This document shows positions 37,702 through 47,822 of a stretch of 64,000 nt of DNA, one piece after another; position 1 is the first letter of the stretch, and every line of letters starts with the position of its first letter. The DNA lies in NCBI GenBank assembly GCA_039654915.1, contig CM077596.1, positions 55,736,501-55,800,500 of the forward strand. The letters are read 5' to 3'. The notes below the pieces were generated by a model. It was not told the origin of the DNA, made no database searches, and saw only the letters and a program-made list of their open reading frames with translations. The translations under genes and the position numbers were made by a program. The stretch comes from Aquilaria yunnanensis. Taxonomy: Eukaryota > Streptophyta > Magnoliopsida > Malvales > Thymelaeaceae.

Positions 37702-38262
37702 ATGGCGGCTTCTCTCTCTACAGCTCTAGATGTTGGTTTCTCAGTCCCACAATCTGATAGAAGGAAACCCATTTTCTTAACCAAATCCTCAAAGCAAAAC
37801 CCCAGAAAGAAGTTCCTCATTTCTTGCAATTCGTCCTCGAAATCTGCCGAAACTCCACCAGAGCCATCCCCAGCTGCCAAGGCCCCATCTTTGTCTGAAC
37901 AGCTCAAGCCTCCGGCCGCAACCACCTTCTCCAGCACCGAGAAGGACCAGACCCACTTCCTCTCCAAGCCGAAGTCCACTTGGGTCAACCCCACTAAGCC
38001 CAAAAGGTCTGTCCTTTCTCTGCAAAGGCAAAGGCGTTCTATTTATTCATACAACCCCCACATTAAAGAGCTGAAGCTCTCTGCAGAGAAGCTTAATGAT
38101 TGTGGAGATGATGAGGATGCCTTTATGGCGGTTCTCGAGGGAATCCCAATTCCACGCACTAGAGAAAATAGTCTGTTGATTCTGAAAAGTCTGGCACCGT
38201 GGCAGAAGACCCACTTGTTCTTTAATTGGATCAAAATAGTCTCCTTAAATTTAGAAGACTAA
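37702..38262 (+). pseudogene. SOT1: Truncated chloroplast PPR-SMR protein gene (SOT1/PPR53-like), N-terminal part
   Basis: This is a 186-codon open frame. Residues 1-60 form a serine- and lysine-rich, acid-poor leader (starts MAASLSTALD) typical of a chloroplast transit peptide. Then come blocks I recall from Arabidopsis At5g46580 (SOT1) and maize PPR53: LSEQLKP, WVNPTKPKRSVLSLQRQRRS, YSYNPHIKEL and PWQKTHLFFNWIK. The full family protein is about 700 residues, with a PPR array and a C-terminal SMR domain, and helps mature and protect the chloroplast 23S-4.5S rRNA precursor. Here the match stops near codon 178, before the first PPR repeat; the last residues (about IVSLNLED) and the TAA come from sequence at the left edge of the duplicated unit. 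A CT-rich tract just before the ATG (37,682-37,697) resembles a plant promoter Y patch. The truncated frame cannot bind RNA through PPRs; whether it is expressed is unknown. Family assignment is from memory. Confidence 0.82.
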
Positions 38263-38338
38263 ACCATATTGAGTTGAAGTTGAGGGACTAATTCATATGA
38301 GTTGACAAATTTTAAAGCACAAATCCTGCATTTTGGCC
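38246..38338. mobile_element. Partial right inverted repeat of the Mutator-like element
   Basis: The last ~93 bases of the element at 22,018-23,312, ending GCATTTTGGCC, are all that exists of it at the duplication junction. Confidence 0.75.
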
Positions 38339-39039
38339 TTAAATGTTGTTAGTCTAAACTTAAAGTGAGAAATGATGAGGCTTTTACTCCTGACATAAAA
38401 AAATTCATTCCTATTTCTACAACAATTCATGGCATGGACATTCACGTTAGAACATACCACCAGTGACAGTGGCTTATTTGCTCAAAAAGAAAATATTAGT
38501 GCCATATTTCTTTCAAATTCCTTTAGTAACCAGTTTGTTCCTATGACATAAGATTAATGGTATATTTGTCTATTGTAAATTTTTAATTTTTGAGGAGTTT
38601 AAAACCCTACTCCATCTTGTTTTGCGCTATGCTCCCTATATACATATAAACCAAAGGTTAAAAAGAAAAAAAAATTGTATTTAATAAAAGCTTCTCTTAC
38701 TGTTGGTTTTAGTTGGTGAGATGTGTAATTTTGTGCCCATGGGGCATTTACCTTAAGAGATTTTTAATATTCAAAACACAGCAAAGGATACTATAAGTTT
38801 TAGTGAAGCATTAATGAAAACAAAGTGTTTTTCTTTGGATAAGGTTTTGACTTTGAGCTCTACATTCTCAGGAATAAATTAGGTGTTCGTATAGTTGAAT
38901 TTTGATGTTAGAAAAGTGGGAAATGCACTTTTTTTTTTTTTTTTTGGAATCTAGAAGGCATTCAAACTAGTATTAGAGTATCATATAGATGTATAGGAAG
39001 GTCAGGTTTTGAACTTCTAATCTTTCTCATATCGCTAAG

Positions 39040-39990
39040 GCCCCGTTCGGTCGTTTCACATTAATGAGGCCTGAATAACACATTTTTACGTTTTGGGCCA
39101 GGTTGCTCTTGTAACCCTATTTGGAAAAAGATGAAGTTGCCCTGATCATCCTAGACCAAATCCATTGAGTCTTGCACTACTCCAGTGCCGCCCAGTAGAT
39201 GACTTTAATTGCTGCCTTGGTTGGCTTGCCTTTGCGGCCTTGATTTCTTGTTTTGATAATGAAGTTCTTGCTTTGGGATTATTGCTCTTGATTTCAAATT
39301 TCTACGTGTTTTTTCAGGCACCCATTTCATGATTTGTCAAAATGCATAACATCGATGTGTTTGACTTACTTGAAGAATGTGATCACTCAAATCCAGAAGG
39401 CTGCGGGGCTTTTGTGGGACAAATTAAGGGACATTTCCTTTCTAGAAGTCTCCCCTCAATTTGTTTAGATTTACAGCTATTGCTGTTGCGGCAGTGTCAA
39501 TATGTCGGGCTTCTACTTTCTCTCTTTTGAGAAATCAGTTTAGTAGTGAGGGTTTAGGCAAAAAAGTAGTTGCTCAACTGGGTTTATGCTATTGGTTTTA
39601 TTTTTCTTTACAAACCCAATGGAATTTAGTGGATTTCTCTATGGTTTGGTTTCCAGTTACGATGAACAACTCATGTAGCTGAATCATGTATTGGGCTTTC
39701 CAACAAATCAGCACAACCGAACGACTGATCGGTTTGTGCTAGGCTTTTTTAAAATTGTGGGGTGTGGATGTCGTTGGGCAGATTCCATGAGTGAAGCAGG
39801 TGTGGTGGCTGTTGGTGGGTTAGCAAGACATGAGAGATTATGCATGAATGGCAAATGTGTATATTCATGTAATTTGAGGTTTAAATTTATTTAGTTGATC
39901 AACGGGTCTTATGGGGCTGCTCTTTTAACACGTTAATGCAGCATGACAAATTGAATTGAACAGCGATAAAATTTGACGTTGAAGTGTTGC
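39040..39990. mobile_element. Unclassified element with gene-like fragment (unit B copy)
   Basis: It opens GGCCCCGTTCGGTCGTTTCA. The frame at 39,342-39,530 starts MHNIDVFDLLEECDHSNPEG and stays open for 62 codons, where unit A has a stop at codon 13. No recognised family; possibly a captured exon. Confidence 0.4.
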
Positions 39991-40145
39991 AAATTCAATT
40001 TAAATGAATATTTGTGCATGTCTATAATTTTGTAGTACTTGCGTCTATCCGTACAGCAAGCTCAAAAAGGTCAAGTTTGCCATTGATTTCGATAGTTTGA
40101 AAATTAATTAATTAATTGGGTTGTGACGGTCCAATTTAATTCACT

Positions 40146-40719
40146 GAGTAAATTGTATAAATGATCCCTAACATTTAACAATTGTTTTGTTTTAGTTCCT
40201 TGCCTATTGATTGTTCTGTTTTGATCATAAATCTATTAAAGAGTTTCATTTTCATCCTAAACTATTAAAAACATTTCATTTTGATCCCCATTAGATGAAA
40301 TATGTTAACTTAAAATATTCGTCTAATAAAAAATTTTTAAATTATAATTTAAACTATTTAATAACTGTCTTACAATAAATTTAATCTGTATAATAATTTT
40401 TTATAGTTAATAGAAAATTCAAATCATTTTTCTTATTTTTGTAAATTAAACTTATTTTATTAAGGAAGGAAAAACTGCTAATTTAAACTATAAAAAAATG
40501 TTAAATTATTTAAATTTACTAAAAGACAGTTACAAAAAATTTAAATCAGAATTTCAAAAATTTATGTCGGACTGTTATTCTGAGTTAATGAATTTTATCT
40601 GGTGAGGGACCAAAATGAAACAATTTTAATAAGTTTAGGACCAAAATAGAATATTTAATAGGTTAGGGACTAAAATGAAAAGACAAACAAAGGTTAGAGA
40701 CTATTTACGTAATTTACTC
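40146..40719. mobile_element. Mutator-like MITE, GAGTAAATTG family, unit B copy
   Basis: 574 bp from GAGTAAATTGTATAAATGAT to ACGTAATTTACTC, flanked by perfect TTAATTCACT duplications (40,136-40,145 and 40,720-40,729). This is the best-bounded member of the family. Confidence 0.85.
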
Positions 40720-41059
40720 TTAATTCACTAGTACTGTTCTTCTAGCAAGGAAAATAACAAATTTGTCACTGAAATTAGAGGATGAGATCAAATATGGCAC
40801 CAAGTACTGAACAAAATTAGTTTTTGTTTACCTAAGACCCCTATAAACCAACTTTATTCAGCACTAGAAATAAGGCATACTACCCCTAATTTTTTTTCAT
40901 ACCCTAGCTATAAACTTTTACATGTTTTTTAGTATAAAAATAACATTATTTGGCACTAGAAATAGGCACTAAAAATATCATAATTTCATACAAAATGACA
41001 AATGTGACATTAATGAGCCTAAGAAAACAAGGAAACAAGTAGCCAATCAAATAGGACAG

Positions 41060-41720
41060 AGCATGAGTTGGTAGAATTGAAACCCAACTTGAACTATTTC
41101 TATTATGTTGGTTTTAGGTGAGCAAAAATTGGTAATGAGTAGTGGTTGGTTCCACTGTTAAAAAATCTATAAGTTCTCAAGTTAGTTTCAATTCTATATG
41201 GAACCAATTTGATGAGGAACGAAACTAAAAGTATGTATTTAAATATATTAGAGGATTTATGAAATTTTATATTTACCAATACATTCATTTATTTAACAAA
41301 CTGTATTATGGGGTATTTTGTATATTAAAACATATGATGATTGTCTCCTTATTGATTTTTTTGTAACTTAATGTGCTACTCTTCTAACTATACTAACTAA
41401 ATGTGTATTTAAACTTAGTTGTAATGGTGAATTGTGCTAAATATTTCTTATTGCAATGAATATTGATGGATTTAGTTATTTTCTACCTTTCAACTGTTAT
41501 TTTAGGAGAAATTTTTATTGGATTTTGTAGTCCTTAAATATATTATGCAAACTAAAAACAATCGAGAACTATAACCCAAAAAACTAGGCTCATGATTCTA
41601 GTTCATTTCAATTCTCGTTTCTTAGATTGAATTGAATTTTTATGAAATCATAGTTATTTTTTGTGGCTTTGATTCCATCGAAAACCCTATCCATGCAAAC
41701 TTACCCTTATAATCAAGGAA
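41060..41720. mobile_element. hAT-like remnant, unit B copy
   Basis: Counterpart of 26,030-26,690 with the same GGTTGGTTCC and GGAACCAATT motifs and end CCATGCAAACTTACCC. Confidence 0.45.
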
Positions 41721-41737
41721 CAAAGAACAAAAGAAAC

Positions 41738-41970
41738 TCTTCATCCATCCCGAAATAATTGTAATATATTTTATTTTGGGCAATCCCAAATCTTTACAAC
41801 ATTTCTATATTAATAACTTATATTATCATATTATAATTTAAACTATTATTTAAATATTCACCTTTCTAACTTCTTGATTTACGTGCAAAAAAAATAAATG
41901 CAACTGTGAAATTTCTACATCATATCAAATAGATAAGTGCTAGTAGTAGACCCATACTTCATTGTAGGTT
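41738..41970. mobile_element. Mariner-like MITE fragment, unit B copy
   Basis: It opens TTCATCCATCCCGAAATAAT; counterpart of 26,700-26,900. Confidence 0.45.
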
Positions 41971-42303
41971 GATTAGCAAAGGCATATTTTTCATACTAAT
42001 TACATTTATATTCAAAAAAATGTTAAAATAATTATGAATTCAAAATGAAATCATGATCAATTTAAAGGTTTTGAAAACTTAAAATGTTTCAATGTTATTG
42101 GTAACCAATTTATTTTGGAGTTGAGGCATGAAAGTTTGGGGCCATAAAACGTAAACCAAACATTAAGAACATATTTTGCGTTTATTAGGATAGAGTGGCA
42201 AAAAAAAAAAATATGATTTTAAAATTTGAGGACCAAATGTTTTCATCATATACAAAGAGCACATATTATGTAAATTTACCATTTTTAAATTTGGACTATT
42301 AGG

Positions 42304-42690
42304 ATGGAGTAGAGTTGTAAATGAATCGAATGAATATAAACAAGCCATGTTCGTGTTTCTTCATTTAATTTTTAACGAACATGAACACGAATAATAAATG
42401 AATATAACTTTTCATTCGTGTTTGTTCATTTATTATTAAACGAACATGAATAATTAAAGCTGATTACTATCACCAATTTGAATTGAAATGATTTTAACAA
42501 TGACTAATAGGGCAATATGTGATAGTGAGATAGATTATGGGTTAAGGCTATGGGGTGGACTTGATGCTGAAGCAGATTCACACTATGAGAGAAATGACTG
42601 ATTATACTTAGGGAAACGAAGACAATAGATTAATTTGAGGTATATTGGAGCGTAGTCATATATGTGTGGAGTAGGTGGAGACTAATAAAA

Positions 42691-42745
<55 letters not shown>

Positions 42746-42998
42746 GTACAACTAATATTTAAATAAACAAACAAATAGATATAAACAAACAAATAAATGA
42801 ATGAACATAAATAAACAGTAACCAAACAGTTCATGAACGTAAATGAACGAACAAAACTTTGTTCATGTTGGTTCGTTGAACTAATTGAATATAGAAATTT
42901 GTTCCTATTCGATCATTTAACTAAATAAGCAAACATAAACGAGTTCTTGTCAAATGGTTCACGAACAATTCACCGAACGCTTTGTTTATTTACATCCT
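42304..42998. mobile_element. hAT-like non-autonomous element, copy 3 (unit B)
   Basis: Same landmarks as copy 2, but the core TATAATAATAAATG has grown into the (AAT)n tract at 42,690-42,745. The minus frame at 42,163-42,348 spans its boundary and is spurious. Confidence 0.65.
42690..42745 (+). repeat. (AAT)n microsatellite expanded only in unit B
   Basis: About 18 uninterrupted AAT units, against two in the same position of unit A (27,650-27,658). Confidence 0.9.
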
Positions 42999-43084
42999 TA
43001 AGATAAAATGAAAAAAAAAAGTTAGATTTGAAAGTTTAAGGCTTGAAAGATATTGTCATATACAATGAGTACCTATAGTGTAAC

Positions 43085-46000
43085 TGTTATGACCCTACTA
43101 ATGGGAAGCATGCCTGAAAAAGGTAAAGTACTCTTAATTAAGTTTGGAACCTTAATTCAAGTTTACATAGTAAAAATAGAAAAGTTTAGCAAAGTTCACT
43201 AAGTTTTGAGAAGGTTAAGGCGCTAAATGAGGTTTAGGGGTAAAATGGTAATTTTGCATCCTGAATAGTTGGGCTTGGTCCCAAGTGGTTCAAATGAAGT
43301 TCTACAACCTAAATTTTAACTATAACCCAGACTTAGTTGAAATAAACAAGGATTAATCAAGAATAGCTAAGGTTACCAAAAGATGGGGACTTAAGTGTAT
43401 CATGTCTAATAATTTGATAGCTTAGATTTAAAATAGGGTTATAAGAGGGTAAAGTGGAGGGGTGGCTGCCATAAACCCGAGTTCATCCTCCCCACCCTCA
43501 AATTTCCATCCAATTAATCTTGAAATCAAAATTTCTTGGTGAAAAGAGAAGCCATCATAAGTATATAGGTCATTGGGAGCTTATTTCAAGCATAAAACCA
43601 TGGATTTGAAGCTTGGAAGCATGTTTTCTCCCATCCCCTATTTTTAGTATGAGGTAACCAATGTGTTCTTGATTGATTTCATGTTTGTTGACTAGTTATG
43701 TGCTTAGGTTTAGGTTAGAAAGTAAGAATTTGATGTTTGGTGCCTATGTTTTTCTTGGAACTTAGGTGGTGCTTTGGTGAGCTTAGTGGATTGAAAGAGT
43801 GCTTGATTCTTATTTGTTATTTGGAGTTGAGGTAAAGGAGTTGTGTTTTTTAGTTCAATTAATGCTATTGGAATGAGTTTACTTGAAGAATTCGAGTAGT
43901 TCTAGCAATAGCATTAGTTAGTGGGTAAGGTTGAATTCTGGTGGACTACAATACATCCTAGATTAGCTTGTGGTAATTGGTTGTGATCTATGCAACATGT
44001 TTTACATGTATGTGAAGATTGGAGGCTAACTAAGCATCTTTGATATGTTTGGTAAGTGTCCAAAGTTCATAGCAGCAAAATCCGTGAAAATTCTGCAGAT
44101 TCGTAGATTGGCGACGTGTCACCAGCTTTGTACCATTGCCCACGACGCGTCGCCAATATTGGAAAGTTGGCAGAACGTTACCAACTGTGGCGACGCGTCA
44201 CCAAAAACATGTTGGCTGAATTTTCCAAGTTTTGTCAGAAAGATCAAGGGAAAACCTAAGGGGGTTCTTAAGGTACCTTGGGATCTAAGCATTCCGGGGG
44301 TACTCTGAGACTTTCAAAAAAGTCCTTCAAGACTTAGGAGTTTTATTGAGTTTTATAAAGTTTTATGGTTACCTGTACCATAAGCAAGAAAACTAGTTTA
44401 CCAAGGATCACAACTAGGTATCATTAGTTTGGGTAAGAGGTTTAGAACCCTTGGCGACCTAGCCATGCCATTAGCCACGAGGTTGCAAGGTGAAACCTTA
44501 GTGCACCTAGTCTACAAGGTCTTTATAGCCTAGTCTACAATAGTCCCACCATAATGCCCCTTTACAACATAAATAGGAGAGGTTCAACTGGTGATTTATC
44601 ACTAGTTAGGCTGGCAAGCTAAGCTTGCTAGAGGACAAGGCAATGTGTTGTAGTTCAAGGACCAGAATAAAGAGAGGTCTCAAGGGACCTAGGTATATGC
44701 ATATACTAGACCTCAAGTTGTATGAGCTCACAGCAGGTTACATATGTTATTATATGTGGAGTCTTTAGTAATTTTCTTGTAGGTACAGTGAAGACCCTTA
44801 CTGAGAATTACTGAATTCTCACTCCCTAGTTATGTTGTATAGATTCTGAAATTGTTGGGCCGGGTAACCACTGAGGGTTATCGCGGTAGTGGCTTTTGTT
44901 GCAGGTATTTCACTTGAGAATCTTTATGATTCTAGTTTACTTGGGTAACTTGTTGGTTAAGTAATAATACTAACTGCAGTCTTCCTTTGGCTGTAGAGCC
45001 TAGCACCACATGGACAAAGACTTTTGTAACTCGCCACTGGGACTTGTATCCAAGGTGGAAGTTAGTTCAAGAAGATCTCAGTTAAGACTTGTATATATAG
45101 TACTTTTAGCTGCCTCTATTGTATATGTTTTGAGGAGTCCTAGACTCTAGGGTTGCTCTTGGGTGAGGGCATTAGTCTACTTTATGTATGAATGCTCCTA
45201 CACAGTTGTCATGTGTAGTAAACTCACATAAATATTGATTTTGTATGCTTTGGCTATTTAAACTTATTTTCTTTGGAAAAGTTTTGGCCAAGTCAATGTC
45301 TTATGAAATTTTGTTAATTCAAGTCAAAGCATGAGAGTAGGGGTGTAAGGAAATGACCCTAACCCGATACCTGACCTGAAATCCAATCCGAAATATCGGG
45401 TTAGGGTCGGGTCAAGAAGAAGGAAATATGTTTTTTGGGTTGACCCGATCCGATCCGATAAAAAGAAAAAAAAATTGAGTTGGTTCGGGCCCAACCTGAA
45501 TTGACCCGAAATCCCTAACCCCAACCATATCTAAGCCACTAATTCCTTCAACACATGACAGCCCAACCTTAAATTAACTCCAAGCCCAACCCAATTCCCT
45601 TAACACCATCTAACTAACCTAGACTCCCTAAACTCGCCGCTCTCCACCCTTCTCAACTCACCTCCTGTCCCTCCTCCCTTACTTTGCCTCGCCGCCTAGC
45701 TGTCCTCGGCTCATCCCGCCCTTGCGCCTCCGTCTTGCCTTGGCCGTTGACCTTTCGTAACTCTACATCGTCCTTCGCATCGTTAACCTCTGTGTTGTCC
45801 ATTCCTCCATTTTTCTTCCATCGCACGGTCTCTTCCTCCCTCTTTTCTCCATCGCACCGCCTCCCCTTCCTTGTTTTCTCCATCGCTTCGCATGGCCTCC
45901 TCTTCCTCCTTCCTTTCTTCATCGCACCGCCTCTTCCTTCCTCTCACATCGGGCTGTCGCGCCTCACCTTGCTTTGCTCGCCTGTCGCCTCACCTCGCTT

Positions 46001-46387
46001 TGCTCGGCCTGCTGTCGATCTCCTTCGTTGCCTTGGTCGCCATCAATCGCCTCACCGTGCACATCACAAACGGGTTACTTGGGTTAACCTGAATCCAACC
46101 CTAAAGAATTTGGTTTAGGGTCAGTTCATGTCCACCCTCAATTTCAGATCAGTTCGGTTTCATATTTTCGGATCATGAAAATACTCATTTATTTCTAGTT
46201 TTGGCCCGAACCCGACCCGGACCCGAAACTTTCACCCTTATTGAAGAGCATGCATTTTGCATATTCTAAATTAATCAACTAGTATCACGGGATTTTAATC
46301 CATACACATATACAACTAGCCAATTGCAACCACCGTGAGACCCGCTCTCATAGGCTTCCTGGGCAAGGGCCAAGAACGGCCGTGTCA
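43085..46387 (+). mobile_element. Solo LTR with GTAAC target duplication
   Basis: It begins TGTTATGACCCTACTAATGG and ends CGGCCGTGTCA, with perfect 5-bp duplications GTAAC at 43,080-43,084 and 46,388-46,392. Unit A lacks the insertion. There is no gag, protease, RT or integrase coding and no second LTR, so it is a solo LTR. Without the nested element (45,339-46,240) it is 2.40 kb, close to the 2.35 kb of its relative at 33,530. Long LTRs starting TGTTATGACC and holding GACGCGTC repeats (44,110-44,200) suggest a Ty3/gypsy lineage such as Tekay/Del; this is an inference. Confidence 0.9.
45339..46240. mobile_element. GC-rich hAT-like element nested in the solo LTR
   Basis: It begins TAGGGGTGTAAG and ends CTTTCACCCTTA, imperfect inverted ends of the common plant hAT type. 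Subterminal DNA is packed with GGGTCGGGT / ACCCGACCCGG motifs. The centre (45,620-46,060) is strongly C+T rich and gives long frames on both strands (45,684-46,118 plus, 45,653-45,922 minus) that look compositional. Flanks CATGAGAG and TTGAAGAG agree in 4 of 8, so no clear target duplication. Confidence 0.55.
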
Positions 46388-47072
46388 GTAACTTTACCAT
46401 TTTCTAATTTGGACATGTTTTGACCTAATTGAGGAATGGTTGGGCTTAATCCCTTTATAAAAAAACGTACTGTAGCAGAAGGTAATACTATTCCTAGTGT
46501 TACTATCAACCTTAGTGTTTTAGTTTATATAATTGGTGAAATAGACGGATTAAGAATTAATGTTTTTTTTTTTTTGCAAGATCAACTTTAATATTTTTTT
46601 ATGGTACTCTATTATAGCATTATTGCTTTTTATTATGAAAGTATTCAGTGGGTAAGTGGATTTTACCTGATCATATCCAACTTAACATGAATAGGATATA
46701 AATATTAAAATTGTAAAACAGATAGATGGTAGATATGATATGGATTAAGTACCAAACATATTGAATAGGATGTGGATTTAACACTATCCTACTCATATAT
46801 TATTTATTGTCATCCTAACCCATTATTGTTTTTTTGAATGGTTCAAGTGTGACTATTCGAAGGGTAGGGCTATTGTTGTTTCTCTAATTAAGTTAGCTGT
46901 TAAAGACATTCGCCTCTGACTCACTGCAACCCAAATTTTGAGAATAAATATGTATGGCTTAGTTAAATTAATTGGGTTCGAGTTTATAGAAAAATAGGTA
47001 GACTAATCATATATTAGGAAATTAAACACACCAAATCAAGGTAAGGTTTCACCACTAAAATATAGGACTTTA

Positions 47073-47475
47073 CCAACTGCCATTTACCAACGTGCAGCAG
47101 TTGGTAAATTCAATTTACCAACTGCTGCACGTTGGTAAATAGCAGTTGGTATTCGATAAGTTGAAAAATTTTTTACCAACGCGCAACTAATAACAAGTTG
47201 GTACATTCCAACGTATAGAGGTTGGTAAAATACACGTTGGTAATTATCAACAGTCATGGAAAGCACTCAGTTTCCATCGCGTAGTAGTAGTTACCAACTG
47301 TCAGCAGTTGGTAAGTTACCAATTGCCAGCCGTTGGTAACCAGCAGTTGGTAACTAGAACTACTATCAACTGCTGGCAGTTGGTAACTTGGCAGTTGGTA
47401 AGGTTGTTGTTATGAAGCCGTTGGTATTGACCGTATTGCAAGTTGGTAATTAACAACGCGCGCAAGTTGGTAAGT
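47073..47475. repeat. CACTA left subterminal repeats
   Basis: More than ten copies of CAGTTGGTA / TACCAACTG in both orientations, often as facing pairs (for example TACCAACTGTCAGCAGTTGG at 47,293). In En/Spm such motifs bind the TNPA-type protein; here the same role is inferred. Confidence 0.9.
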
Positions 47476-47822
47476 TTCCCATTTTCGCGTTCGTTATATA
47501 TATTAAATGTTCCAGGTTTCGGTTGTTTCGTATTTTTCCCTGTTTCAATCCACATTCAAAATTAATTGTAAGAATTCAAAAGTATGCCCGGCTTTACTCA
47601 GCAATAAACATTACACAACTATGCCAACGTAATTAAAATATGCAATTATCAAATACAGCATAATTAAAGCAATAACAGATATGTCTGAAAGAAAGCTTTC
47701 AACATTCAACGGCTTACACATTTCATAAATATCAAGTCAGTCTGATTTAGGTCTAAAAATTATTATGTCTATGGCTCTAACACAAGAACTTTGGAAATGC
47801 GCTAACCTGTTGATGACGCCCA

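Larger units (their letters stand above)
23214..38245 (+). repeat. Tandem segmental duplication, unit A
   Basis: From about 23,214 this unit aligns with unit B in direct orientation: 23,226~38,251, 26,040~41,072, 27,062~42,125, 30,417~47,049, 31,185~59,406, 33,530~62,068, 36,830~64,000. Differences are scattered substitutions plus several large indels. Segments present only here are about 28,137-29,312, 29,342-29,930, 30,418-31,184 and 35,123-36,505. The unit ends inside the PPR gene. Confidence 0.92.

Noticed and set aside
45684..46118. 144-codon plus frame and 89-codon minus frame
   Set aside because: Both arise from C+T-rich low-complexity DNA inside a hAT-like insert; no domain or start context supports either.
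43085..46387. A complete LTR retrotransposon
   Set aside because: One LTR only; no internal coding, and the 5-bp duplication directly flanks the single LTR.
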